Shown here: positions 20,130 to 30,592 of the stretch, piece by piece
How positions within the stretch are numbered: position 1 is the stretch's first letter
Layout: each line of letters opens with the position of its first letter
From: Athripsodes cinereus
Lineage: Eukaryota > Arthropoda > Insecta > Trichoptera > Leptoceridae
Assembly: GCA_947579605.1 (NCBI GenBank)
Contig: OX388324.1
Span: forward strand, 20,839,746 to 20,903,745
Direction of reading: 5' to 3'
DNA length: 64,000 nt
The notes under the pieces: model-generated
What the model saw: only the letters and a program-made list of their open reading frames with translations
Database searches by the model: none
What the model was told of the DNA's origin: nothing
Position numbers and translations under genes: made by a program

Positions 20130-20760
20130 TTATTTGTGTTTTTTTATTTATTTTTATTTACCTATTATTCCAAAGAAAACATACAAAATAAACATAAAGA
20201 ACAATATTATGGAATATATTGCCCCACTAGATTAAAATCTGTTCTGGGGCTATACTAGAGAAAAATACAAATATAAAAATATAATTTTTAAAATATAACT
20301 AAGAATACAACTCTTTCATGTATGTAAACTTGAAAACTATGAGTTGAAACAATTCAAAATATATAAAAAATAGCATGTCATACGTCAAGTCATTTACTAC
20401 GTGCAAGTTAGATTAATGTAAGAGTTAGTCAGTTATTGCATTATGTTCGTCAGGTCTTTCTCAGACTCCCTTCTACCCCTGTCCATGAGCTATTTCGTCA
20501 ACAATGTGTTCAAGTTTTTCCCACTTGAGGAAATTAATTAAGTAATATTTGGGATTATTCGATTATACATTCTTGGCCCAAGGAAGGTGAGGTATCTCTG
20601 AGCAAAAGTCGTACCTATGTGTAATTATTGGTTGCAATAGTCTTCCATTTCTTGTATTTGCCGAAAGCATTTGTGTTGTGGCATGCATGGAGTCGGATTT
20701 TAATTTATACTTTATTGTTTTAAATTTATTCCGTGGCGCTACCGGCAAAAAAATGTTCTC
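20130..20760 (-). pseudogene. Jockey-like LINE C-terminus with 3'UTR
   Basis: The minus-strand frames give TRNGRLLQPIITH and then, after a frameshift, TTFAQRYLTFLGPRMYNRI. This is the pattern near the end of jockey-type reverse transcriptases. The long 3'UTR ends at about 20145 in AATAAAAATAAATAAA. At least one frameshift and one stop are present. Confidence 0.55.
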
Positions 20761-20830
20761 TCACTCTTTTCTATAAGTTTTCGTGTACCCTGCTAAAGTC
20801 AAATATTCGCATCACATCACGAATGAGACA
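20728..20830 (+). mobile_element. S element 5' end, diverged
   Basis: Begins CCGTGGCGCTACCGGCAAA and continues with TTTCTATAAGTTTTCGTGTA. The rest of the element is absent. Confidence 0.4.
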
Positions 20831-21086
20831 TTTGCCATCTTCTATTCAACATTAATGAGTTATGGCACCCATCTCATATTTATTTCTTACGGAGAGGATG
20901 GTTTGTATGTTGATTACATGCATTTAGTCTATTTAGTATCCACTTATGGGAATAACCGTAATTTCATAGATAATGATATATATTATTATACGAATATATT
21001 ATTTTCTATTGCGGATTAGTTCAAATTGTTTGCAGATATATTTAAATTGGTATACTTAATATTGACTTTTATGATATAGACAAGTA

Positions 21087-21300
21087 CTACTACTACTATA
21101 CCATCACGGCAGTTCCCACAAGTGGGGTAGCCAGCAGATCAGCTGCATGCAATAAACATGCAGGCCGTCTTCTCGGTGCCAATAATAAAATAAGACATTC
21201 AGGACGGGTGGCAAACATCATCGCTGAATTTGAGATGAAATATGTCTTTATTTTTTCGGACACCTGCCTTTTACATGACACTCGAAAACAAGTAAGGTAA
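21087..21300 (-). mobile_element. S element, 5' end lost
   Basis: The 3' tail CTACTACTATACCATCACGG (antisense) is intact. The body matches other copies up to CATGACACTCGAAAAC, and the last ~50 bp of the 5' end are missing. Confidence 0.65.
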
Positions 21301-22079
21301 TAATCTTTTTTCGGAAAATTATGTTTCAAAATTGAAAATAAAATCCAAATTCTCTCCATACCATTAAGATGCTAAGGGTTTCTTTCCTATTAAAATCTAA
21401 GTATTGACAAAGCCAAAAAAGGATATCTGCAAAGAAAAAATATGTCCTTCAAACTCTGCTACACGAAACATATTGTGCACCTTTATATTTGTATCTCCCT
21501 ATATAAACATAAAACTTGTTCAAAATTTTGTGTCTTTACATTTCATTTGCTCATCTTCTATTTTTCACCAACTTTATGTGTACATTTTATATATGTCAAA
21601 AGCTGTACATTGTATGAATAAATAAATATTTTGTTTTTTTAATCATAAATAAAATAAGATAAATAAATAAATAATATAAACAGACTCCCTATAAAGGTGC
21701 ACTTCTAAGATAAGATCTAAAATATTTTGTATTAAGAGTAGCATACTTTTTTATAAATGCATCTACAACGAGGAACTCGAGGGAGTTATGATTTATGAAC
21801 GCACCTTTTATAACTAATTGATTGATACGAAATTATTTTGATCGCAAAATTTGTTTGGTCGCATTAGAATTTCTTCATTGAATTTGTAGTCTATACAATA
21901 GAGGTTGATGATCTTTACATACATATACATAAGTCATTATTTTTATTGCTTCTTTTTAACTGACTGTCTCGAGTAATGTCTTTTTCTTCCTATTGTGTGT
22001 CTTAGAAATGATAGTCTGGAAAAGAAGTTCTTAGTTGTCATGAAGTAGGGGATACTATCTGTATTTTTGCAGGATATCC

Positions 22080-22420
22080 GGTGATATTATGAACCACATA
22101 GCTGAAAATCCGGCATACAAGCTGTCCTCTCCGAGTCAACAAAAATTAAGACATTCAGGATGGGTGGGTGATTCTTATTCTGTAGACAGAATAAGAAATA
22201 CTGAGAGTAGGAAAAGGAGAGGATTCTGGAGAGACCATGAGGATTGTGGATCTGAAAACAGAATCGAACATTTATAGCTGCTAAGAAAACACCAGTCGGT
22301 TCACGGCCCCGAGGAAGAAAGATCGTTAAAAAGATGAAAAGACAGCTGGTCTTCAGCATCACAAGAGGCATCAACTTCCGAACTAACAGTTCGACGAAGA
22401 GGGAGAAGAAGGATGGGTGG
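22080..22420 (+). pseudogene. Composite of LINE fragments
   Basis: Contains a block reading HSGWVGDSYSVD, then KKTPVGSRPRGRKIVKKMKR, similar to 10735-10905. It is followed by a short S-like piece at 22410-22460 (GGATGGGTGGCAAACCTCG). Frames are broken. Confidence 0.4.
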
Positions 22421-22557
22421 CAAACCTCGTCGCTGAATGTAATATGTAAAAAGTCCTTATTTTTTCGTGCTTGGCATCTTGTTCATTTCTGCTTTCGAAA
22501 TAAAATTACTATTCGGAATTCGACGAGATATTGAGCTACTCCAACGTATCCCACCGA

Positions 22558-22729
22558 TTTTTTTTTAAATATACCAGGGTTTTTGTTATAAACCCAAATA
22601 CAACTTTAAACACTTTTCACTGCAAGCCAAAAGCTTTTGTTGTGAAAGGGGAATTTGCCGGAACCTGAGATCAAACCGCACATCTCTTGTGCGTGAGGCC
22701 GAGTCACTGCCTCCACGTTACCAACGAAC
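22558..22729 (-). mobile_element. SINE T, copy in minus orientation
   Basis: On the minus strand: GGTAACGTGGAGGCAGTGAC, a B-box-like TTTGATCTCAGG, then AAAGCTTTTGGCTTGCAGTG and an A-tail. It ends just before the LINE-A copy at 22.74 kb. Confidence 0.7.
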
Positions 22730-22762
22730 TAAACACAACATAATAATAATATATCAAATAAA

Positions 22763-23586
22763 ATGGCTGAGAGTGAAAGAGACTTACAAGAGATTGTTAC
22801 GTGTGTGCATGATAGTTGCAATTTGAATGGTTTGAAAATGAATGTTATGAAGACGAATGTTCTAGTGTTTGAAAGAGAGAATGAAAAAACGATTTGCGAG
22901 ATCAAAGTTGGTGACGAATGTTTGGAGCAAGTAAGTGAGTTTGTATATTTGGGATGTATGTTTGCGAGGGATGGAAGATGCGATAGGGACATTGAAAGAA
23001 GGAAAGTGGCCGATGCTGGAGTAAACGGTGCACTTCGACCCATTGTCAGCAATGGCAATGTGTCGAACATGGCTAAAATGCTGGTGCACAATACCATTCT
23101 GGTACCGTCACTTACGTATGCAAGCGAGACATGGACGTGGTTGAAGAAAGACGAAAGTGGAATAAATGCAGTGGAGATGCGATCGTTGAGAAGAATGGTT
23201 GGTAAAACGCTGCGTGATAGAGTGAAGAATGAGGATATTAGAAGAATGAACGGATGCAAGAAGAGTGTTGTGGACAGAATGCGCGTGAATAAACTACGGT
23301 GGTTTGGACTTGTTGAACGAATGAATGAGGTAAGAATGACAAAGAGGATATACTTGTCTGAAAGAAAGGGTGTGAGGAAACGCGGGCATCCGAGAACCAC
23401 GTGGCTTAACCACGTGGATCAAATTCTCAAGGAAATCCGCGTGTTGAGTAAGAGGAACCGACGTGCGTGTATGAGAAACTGTATGAATGTGGAGGAAGCG
23501 AAGGAAGTGTGTAAAGATAGATCTGTTTGGCGTTCCGTTCTCTCTGCCTACCCTACTTGGGATACGGCGTGAGGGTATAGTAGTAG
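22763..23586 (+). pseudogene. LINE-A copy: reverse-transcriptase C-terminal region and 3' tail
   Basis: The longest LINE-A copy, with a 269-residue open frame up to TGA at 23572. It starts inside the reverse-transcriptase domain after the catalytic motif. It contains LNGLKMNVMKTNVLVFERE, EFVYLGCMFARDG, LTYASETWTWLKKDE, LRDRVKNEDIRRM and RKRGHPRTTWLNHVDQIL. This is the usual tail of RTE-like non-LTR elements; the clade assignment is tentative. The stop codon sits within the 3' tail block, CGGCGTGAGGGTATAG, then (TAG)n. It is 5'-truncated but open, which suggests a fairly young insertion. Confidence 0.8.
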
Positions 23587-23790
23587 TAGATTAAACGGAT
23601 ACCAGAAATAGTTAACGGATACCCATTTTACCTCTAGTAGTACTTTGCTATAATAGATCGCTGAATATAGATTGTGTTTTAGTTGGTGATGCAAGTGCTC
23701 CAGACATAAGACTATGCAATAAAAGTGACAAAAGCTAACACAAGATTACAGAGCCATTGGAACAATACTAATAAAATATATTACAAGCTA

Positions 23791-24063
23791 TTGTGCGAAT
23801 TGGATACAAATATAATATACAAAACGTTAACATCGCACATACCTATAATACAATCGCACAAGTGAGAATATTATTGAAATATTGTGCGAATTGGATACAA
23901 ATATAATATACAAAACGTTAACATCGCACATACCTATAATACAATCGCACAAGTGAGAATATTATTGAAATATTGTGCGAATTGGATACAAATATAATAT
24001 ACAAAACGTTAACATCGCACATACCTATAATACAATCGCACAAGTGAGAATATTATTGAAATA
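23791..24063. repeat. Three near-identical tandem 91-bp units
   Basis: Units start at 23791, 23882 and 23973. Each begins TTGTGCGAATTGG and contains AAAACGTTAACATCGCACAT and TCGCACAAGTGAG. TTGTGCGA and TCGCACAA in the same unit are exact inverted copies. The units look identical to each other by eye. Confidence 0.9.
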
Positions 24064-24335
24064 ATAATATAATCTTTATTTCATATTTTAAACATACAAT
24101 TACAATTCACATTAATTATCAAATCACATACAAAGACATATTCACAAAAACTGTGCAACCAACGAACGAAGCCCGTTAAGTCATTGAAATGACTTGTCAA
24201 CAGGCTCCGCTCATCTCCACATCCAACTTATAACTAAAAAAAGTTAAATACAACTATATTACTCCTATAAATGCCTACAAATCCATTTTACACTCACACT
24301 ACAGCTATATGTACATATTTCTATTTTTTCTGAGC
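24064..24335 (-). mobile_element. LINE 3' tail fragment
   Basis: Directly follows the 91-bp array. The low-coordinate end is (AAT)n then CTTTATTTCATATT, an antisense polyadenylation-type tail. The interior has AACGGGCTTCGTTCGTTGG on the minus strand. No coding. Confidence 0.4.
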
Positions 24336-24499
24336 CAATTCTTAAATAATAATTTTAATTTTCCAAAAGTGATTTGTTTTGAAGAGTAAAATGATTTTAA
24401 AATTACTGAAAATGAAATATTAGCCATTATTATCTTAAGGAAACAAAAATGTTAAGATGTAGAAATACTACAAAGATATTTTTAAAGTAAAGTAAAATG

Positions 24500-24779
24500 T
24501 TCAAGAGTTTTTGTGTTTACGCTGTGGAAATCCATTTTTAATTTTATTAAATAAAATAAAATATAAAAATATATTATTGAGCACTGTCTAATCTCCCACT
24601 ACCCCTCCCACTACCTGCACCCTTCTCACCACATGAACAGCTCTCACAATTTTTAGATTTCAGTTTCCCTGAAGATGCCTACAAGTATAGGCGAAAACGT
24701 TCTGTATCTAAACTAACAAAGTGGAGATTAAACAGTGCTCAATAATATATTTATATATTTTATTTTATTTAATAAAATT
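24500..24779 (+). mobile_element. Penelope-like fragment with ~60-bp inverted ends and 11-bp target duplication
   Basis: Flanked by AAAGTAAAATG at 24489-24499 and 24780-24790. An arm at 24539-24598 is repeated in inverse at 24721-24780, both carrying GAGCACTGT(C/T)TAATCTCC. Between them is CCTGAAGATGCCTACAAG then TATAGGCGAAAACG, a block I associate with Penelope-like elements. No protein coding remains. Confidence 0.5.
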
Positions 24780-24879
24780 AAAGTAAAATGAAGCATATTA
24801 TATTAATTTAAATTGTTGTTTACTGAACTTGGCCATACCTAATATAAATCAATACAAATACGTACGTGCTATGAACTAT

Positions 24880-25445
24880 CACAAAATATGGCCAAAATAG
24901 TGGTGCTCAATACCATTCATTTCTACATGCCAGAGAAGCATGGACGTGGTTGAAGAAGAAGGAAAGTGGAATAAATGCGGTGGAGATGCAATCGCTGGGA
25001 GTATGGTTGGTAAAACGTTGCGTGATAGAGTGGGTAATGAAGATATTAGAAGAAGTGTTGTCGATAGAATGCGTGTAAATAAGTCGCAACAGTTTGGACA
25101 TGTGGAACGAATGGACGATGAAAGGATGACAAAGAGGATACACGTTAAGGGTTGCACCCTCCCGCACCCATGAATGTTACAAAAATGTCAGTGCCTATTG
25201 TCATCCATACTCTTCATGCAATTTTTTTCAAGTAATGGCTCAGAGTTCGCCTGAAGGGTTCACCTTAACAAAATCCTTCCTGAAATTAAATACAATCGTT
25301 AATAATATGTCTGCCAACTCCTTTCTTTAACAAAATAGACTTAAAATTAGCTTACAATTACGACAAGGAGGAAATACTTATCTGAAAGAGGGGGTGTGAG
25401 AAAGCGTAAGCGGCCGAGAACTTCATGGCTTGATCACGTGGTTTT
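24880..25445 (+). pseudogene. LINE-A copy, decayed and interrupted
   Basis: The left part (24880-25143) reads through a REAWTWLKKKESGINAVEM-like region to ERMDDERMTKRI. The right part (25364-25445) resumes with LSERGGVRKRKRPRTSWLDHV. Between them lie about 220 unrelated bases, flanked by GACAAAGAGGATAC and GACAAGGAGGAAATAC, which looks like a slightly diverged target duplication. Confidence 0.6.
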
Positions 25446-25819
25446 CTCGGCCAAGTTTTTTTTTATCATTGTCGTTAGTTTCACATATATCCAATTCATC
25501 ACAACTAAAACACAAAAAAATATTTAATAATGAAAGTGAAAAATAAAACGAATTATATTTTTTTAGACTCGCAATGTTCATTCGATTGAAATTATTTCGC
25601 ATGTTTTTAATGCATATTTTTTTTATTCTTGCACCCTCACTCGTATAAAAATAATAATACATTAAAGATAATATTAAAACATCTGATATGATATTAATGT
25701 TTTATGTATGCGTATGTATTTGTGAATGCAACGGTACTCAGTGAAGCTGAAACAATTGAAGAGGGGTAAGAAAAAATAGAGGGTAAATCCAAACCAGGGG
25801 TCGATAATCGGTGGTAAAC

Positions 25820-25969
25820 TATTTTTACTATACTATACTATACCCTCACGCCGTGTCCCAAGTGAGGTAGGCAGAGAGAACGGAACGCCAAACCGATCTA
25901 TCTTTACACACTTCCTTCGCTTCTTCCACATTCATACAGTTCCTCATACACGCACGTCGGTTCCTCTTA
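25820..25969 (-). mobile_element. Older LINE-A copy, 3' portion (host of the RTE-like insertion)
   Basis: On the minus strand it reads from AACCGACGTGCGTGTATGAG to the tail TGGGACACGGCGTGAGGGTA. Its missing upstream part is at 29032-29215. Bases 25963-25969 are one copy of the 7-bp target duplication. Confidence 0.8.
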
Positions 25970-26013
25970 TATGCCAACAACTCGACAAAACGAGTATCGT
26001 GAGCGCTTCAGTT

Positions 26014-27597
26014 TCACGGCGGATCTGTCTGTGCTGCATCCACTCTGCTGTGCCATCTCAGATGACTAAATAGGCCAATCTGAGACAAGCACACTCTGTT
26101 GCATTTGGGACATGGATGTTCTCCCGCAGGTGGGCCTTGGTGTCTTCTTTCATTTGGGATGTAGCTATATGTCAATTTTCTCCACTTGGTGCGATCAGTA
26201 GCGTCCTGTTCCCAGGTGTGCTGGATATTGCTGTCCTTCAAGATGGTATGAAGGACGTCTTTGTACCGCTTACGTTGGCCACCTTGGTTTCTTCTCCCAT
26301 GTACGAGCTCCCCAAATAATATGTTTTTTGGGAGTCGGTTATTGTGCATTCGGACGACATGACCAGACCAACGCATGACACTTTGTGATACCAATATTCC
26401 AGCTCTACAACAGTTGGCTCTCCTAAGAACTTCGGCATTCGACACCTTGTGGAACCACCGTATTTTTAAAATCTGTCTTAGCTGGCGTTGTTGTAGTTTT
26501 TCCAATGACTTAATGTGTCTTCTGTACGGGACCCAGGTTTCGCAGCCATACAATAACGTTGGCATAATAACCGCTCTATATACAGATGTCTTGGTCTTCG
26601 TTGAAAGATGGCTATTATCAAAAACTCGTTGGCGAAATTTCCAGAACGAATGTGAGGCTGCTCGTATTCTATTTTGGATTTCATCATCTATATTACATGT
26701 ATCGTTAATAATGCTGCCCAGATAGTTAAACCTGTTCACCCGTTCTATCGGCTGACCATTTGCAGAAAGGTTAGATTGTGCCTCACTGTGGGGAACTGAG
26801 AGAATCTTAGTTTTGGCTGTGTTTAGTTTCAGTCCCAAAGATGAGTATGTCCAGGTATAAACGTTCAAAATATCTTGCAGATCTTCAATTGAATGAGACA
26901 CGAGAGCGCAATCGTCTGCATACTGTATATCAGTTATAAATTTTATGCTTGTTTTAGCTCGCAGACGACTTAGGTTGAAGAGTCCACCATCGTGCCTATA
27001 TCTGAATTCGACACCCCTTGTGTGAAGTTTTCTGTCCGAAATTATTGAGAGAGCGATAATGAAAGTATTGAAGAGCACTGGAGCCATCACACAGCCTTGT
27101 CGGACTCCTGTATTGGTGAGGAAAGGATCCGTGAGCTTTCCATTGTGTAGAATCTGTGCATAATTATCAGTATGAATGGCTTTACAAACTGCGATGAATT
27201 TAGGAGGTATTCCTAGTCTTTCCATTATCGTCCAGAGAGCGTTACGATTTATAGTGTCAAATGCCTTTGTTAGATCGATGAAGGCTACGTGCAATGACAT
27301 ATTTTGTTCGATTACTTTTTCTTGCAACTGCCTCAGAGTAAAGATAAGGTCAACTGTACCCCTTCCCGGTCTAAAACCACACTGCGAATCCGGCAACAAT
27401 CCCTCCAGAACAGGAATCAATCGATTCACCATGATTTTGGAAAGTACCTTTCCTGCAACCGAGAGTAGTGATATGCCTCTGTAATTGTTACAGTCTGCGC
27501 TGTCACCCTTGTTTTTGAAGAGATTTATGATGATAGCTTTCTGAAAGTCTTGGGGTACTGTGTGTGTGTTCCATATCTTGTTGAAACAAGCGGTCAT
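26014..27597 (-). pseudogene. RTE-like reverse transcriptase with C-terminal zinc finger
   Basis: A 527-residue open frame whose reading continues upstream in frame to about 27720 (KNNKSPGCDEIPAEIIKAL). The reverse-transcriptase motifs are intact: FRPGRG at about 75-80, FIDLTKAFD (106-114), TGVRQGCVMAP (163-173) and YADD (226-229). They are followed by ILSVPHSEAQSNLSANGQ, a YLGSIIND segment, LLYGCETWV and LRQILKIRWFHKVSN. The C-terminus has a C2H2 finger with CPKCNRVC and FSHLRWH. The domain itself is unbroken, but it lacks a start codon because of the deletion upstream. Confidence 0.85.
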
Positions 27598-27673
27598 GTG
27601 TGCAGCTATATCGGTTGACAGAGCCTTTATTATTTCAGCTGGAATTTCATCGCATCCAGGACTTTTGTTATTT

Positions 27674-28660
27674 TTAAGTTGTCCTATTGCTTTTGTATCG
27701 TTTTCTGTTGTTTTGCTTTTTATGTATGATTTTTGGTTTCAGAACAAAATTTAGTTTCGTCACCACCAGTCGATGGTCTGTCCAACATTCAATATCAATT
27801 CTAGCCTTAGTTTGAATGACATTTCTCAAATCTGATCTCCTCACAATTACGTAGTCGAGAGTGTGCCAATGTCCAGATCTCGGATGACGCCATGTTCCTT
27901 TGAATTTATCATTCATGGGAAAGAATGTATTTGTAATAGCTAAGTTGTGTTCAGCACATTTAGATAAAAGCAGTTCCCCGTTAGAGTTCATCTTGCCCAA
28001 GCCATTTTTTCCTATAACATCCTTCCACGTATCTGAGTCGGAGCCAATCCTCGCATTGAAATCCCCCAGAAGTATTATATGATCGTTCCTGGGAACTTTC
28101 TTGAGGACATCCTCCAATTGTCTGTAGAAGTTATCCTTTGTCTCCTGTGATCCATCAAGTGTAGGTGCGTAGGCAGATATAACTGTTGAAAAGTGATTGT
28201 TGGCTAGTCTATAGCGTAGGGTCATCAGTCTCTCTGAAATGCCTATCGGCATTTGATCAAGATTTATGGCTAATTTAGTTCTTATAGCAAAACCAACTCC
28301 GTGCTGCTTTTTCTTTTGTTCTGAGGGATATCCCTTCCAGTAAAATGTGTAATTTTCTTCTGCCACACATCCGTCATCGGGAAGGCGGGTTTCACTTAGT
28401 GCAACAATGTCTATGTTTGTTTGAGATAATTCTCTATCTATAAGGGCGGTTCTTCTCTCTGGTCGCAATGAGTTTCGCGCATCAGAGAGAGTTCTTATGT
28501 TCCACGTCCCGACTGTGAAGTATGTACTTTTCTGTTTCCGTTTGTTAAAATGCTTTCTTCTGTAACACGCTCGGACAGGCACCCCTCCCCGGAGATCCGA
28601 GTGGAGGGGTATTTTACCTCCGGAAGAACTTTGACTATCAGAGCGATCCATCGTATTCAA
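27674..28660 (-). pseudogene. RTE-like APE endonuclease, C-terminally truncated
   Basis: A 328-residue frame with the AP-endonuclease signature intact: TWNIRTL (N54), ALSETRLP (E90), SAYAPT (Y164), LLGDFNARIG (D200, N202), LDYVIV (D269) and WTDHRLV (D295, H296). It would nick DNA to prime insertion. After VVTKLNF the frame runs into the reverse-transcriptase region in the wrong frame and stops at 27674. The linker of 100 or more residues usual in such elements is missing. Confidence 0.85.
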
Positions 28661-29031
28661 ATAACTCCTGCGCTGGCTGCGTACTAATAATTAGTTAAAC
28701 AAGTCACGCATCTTGTTCAACTCGAACCGCAACTCCCTGGTGGTTGTCCTATGGCACAGAGGGTCTGAGACAATAGGGCCTGTCCAGAGAGTCTGGGCAG
28801 TTCTCTTAAGGAGAGGATTTGAAAGGAGAATGCTGCAAAGACTTTGTGCAGTGTTTGTGTTCGGATAAGGAGATATGTAGGATTTGGGGAGAGAGGACTT
28901 TGGATACTAAAGGGTTTTGTGAAGAGTGTAGGAAGGGTCAGGATGGGAATCCCTCCTCCTTTATCCGGGCTTGGGACCGGCACCGTTGTTCTACTAAAGA
29001 CGTTCGCTTACTAGACGGAGGCGGAGTTGAA

Positions 29032-29215
29032 CCTCTTACTCAACACGCGGCCGTCCTTGAGAATTTGATCCACGTGATCAAGCCACGTGGTTCTCGGACG
29101 CCCGCGTTTCCTCACACCTCGTTCGTTCAACATGCCCAAACCACCGTAGTTTATTCACGCGCATTCTGTCCACAACAGTCTTCTTGCATCCGCTCATTCT
29201 TCTAATAAACTATTT
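29032..29215 (-). mobile_element. Older LINE-A copy, upstream portion
   Basis: On the minus strand it reads RRMSGCKKTVVDRM through TWLDHVDQILKD to GTGTTGAGTAAGAGG, where the RTE-like element interrupts it. A short deletion removes the MTKRIYLSERK segment. Confidence 0.75.
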
Positions 29216-29384
29216 TTTATCTGATATTTTAAGATATCTACATATTAGTCTGTTCAATATATTTTTTCATATTTTATATTAACCCTGTTGTGGTGATGTG
29301 AAATTGCTGTAGCAAATGCAAATGAAATTCTTTATGTACTATTTGTATAAAAGTTAGCTGGAATATTTCTTTTAAATAATTACG

Positions 29385-29940
29385 GTTTATTTTATTTATT
29401 TTAACACAATATACGGCAATTGCCTTTACAAGTATACAGATAAACTTTATAACGTCACACAATCATTCAACACATGTACAAAAATATAAAAACAGACAAA
29501 ACATTCTCCAGTTAAAGTCAAAAAATAAAAATGAAAATTTAAATTGAGTTCGCCGGTAGCCTGGAGGTAGAGTCTCGGCCTTATGAACATGAGGTCCGGG
29601 GTTCGATCCCAGGTGCCGGCAAACTCCCCTTTCACGACACAAGCTTTTAGCTTACTGTGAAAGGTGTATAAGGTTGTATTAGGGTTTATAACAAAACCCA
29701 AATATATCTTTTTTTTTTTAAAAAATAAATAAAATAAATAAAAATAAAATAAATTCATTAAAAGACAAATTTTAGTCACTAGTCAAGATATTAAAAAAAA
29801 AACATAATTATAATAATTTTAAAACTGCACAAAAATACATGAACATGGGAAAATCCACTAGGTCTGATCTGAAAGAATCGATTCGATTATTTTAAACTTA
29901 TATTCTAACAGAGATGTGCCATATACGTCAATATTATTAT
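29385..29940 (-). mobile_element. LINE Z tail, filled by a SINE T
   Basis: The parts at 29385-29546 and about 29750-29940 match 63481-63860 nearly base for base (GGCAATTGCCTTTACAAGTA, CATTCTCCAGTTAAAGTCAA, then GACAAATT..AGTCACTAGTC). In the right-end copy the two parts are contiguous. Non-coding 3'UTR. Confidence 0.75.
29547..29750 (+). mobile_element. SINE T inserted in LINE Z
   Basis: Standard SINE T head (GGTAGCCTGGAGG; GGGGTTCGATCCC) and body, with a long interrupted A-rich tail, (AAAT)n. The empty site is visible at about 63655-63672. Confidence 0.82.
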
Positions 29941-30150
29941 TTATTATACTTATTAGTATTTAGTATACAAAAGCCCTAGACTTTTTACAGCTTAAAGCTT
30001 TTATAAGAATAAATAATCAATTACATGAGGTATCAAAAATTAAAAAAAAGTAATTAATTAGAGCTTTTGGCTAATGCGATCTCAGAGAAAACTAACATTT
30101 ACAATAATGTTTCTACCTTTCTTGTAAATTCAGCGTACGTTATATTGTGG

Positions 30151-30285
30151 AATAATAATAACAATAATAAACTTTATTGCACAATAAGGAGCATATGTAC
30201 ATGAGTTTTAAAGCAATGTGATACAAATAAATGATATTGTGCAATGGGCGAGCTATCGCAGAAGCGATATCTTCCAACTAACCCA
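30151..30285 (-). mobile_element. LINE Q tail
   Basis: (AAT)n, then AACTTTATTGCACAAT, ending GCGATATCTTCCAACTAACCC on the plus strand. Same tail as at 1517-1640. 5'-truncated. Confidence 0.6.
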
Positions 30286-30409
30286 CGATCATATGTCTAT
30301 ATTTGGAGCAATACTATTAAACAATCGAATTGTCTTTGCTATCGGTGGTTTGGCGAGAATGTTGGTTCCGCTTGTAGATGAAAATAATAGGTACTGAACA
30401 TAGACATAC

Positions 30410-30592
30410 TATACTTGCAGCGCGGTACATTTTTTCGGAATTTTTGTATTCCAACAAATGACCTTCAAGTATTAGCAATATATTATTGTCTAACAAACTT
30501 TCTCAACCTACGGCAGTGTAAAACTGGATGCAAAAATTTGATCGGCCGCATGACTGATTTTTTCTTTGAATTACCGATCTATTATAGTGTAA
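30410..30592 (+). repeat. Repeat E copy
   Basis: Begins TGCAGCGCGGTACATTTTTT, contains AAAACTGGATGCAAAAATTT, and ends GAATTACCGATCTA. It is uninterrupted but about 5-10% diverged from the 61.4-kb copy by eye. Confidence 0.65.

Larger units (their letters stand above)
25970..29031 (-). mobile_element. RTE-like LINE, 3.06 kb, inserted in LINE-A
   Basis: Bounded by TAAGAGG (minus strand) at 25963-25969 and 29032-29038. Joining the flanks restores the LINE-A sequence GAGTAAGAGGAACCGACG seen at 23.45 kb. The 5' end carries TCAACTCCGCCTCCGTC and AAGCCCGGATAAAGGAGG. The element encodes an endonuclease and a reverse transcriptase, but the stretch between them is shortened and out of frame. There is no long poly-A; the 3' end is TTGTTGGCATA. 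Confidence 0.85.

Noticed and set aside
24669..24697. Functional hammerhead ribozyme
   Set aside because: Core letters fit, but the pair closing stem II next to the core is mismatched and no flanking stems I/III were convincing. Kept only as part of the Penelope-like finding.
26116..27484. Plus-strand frames across the RTE-like element
   Set aside because: Antisense to an open reverse transcriptase with all motifs; no independent support.
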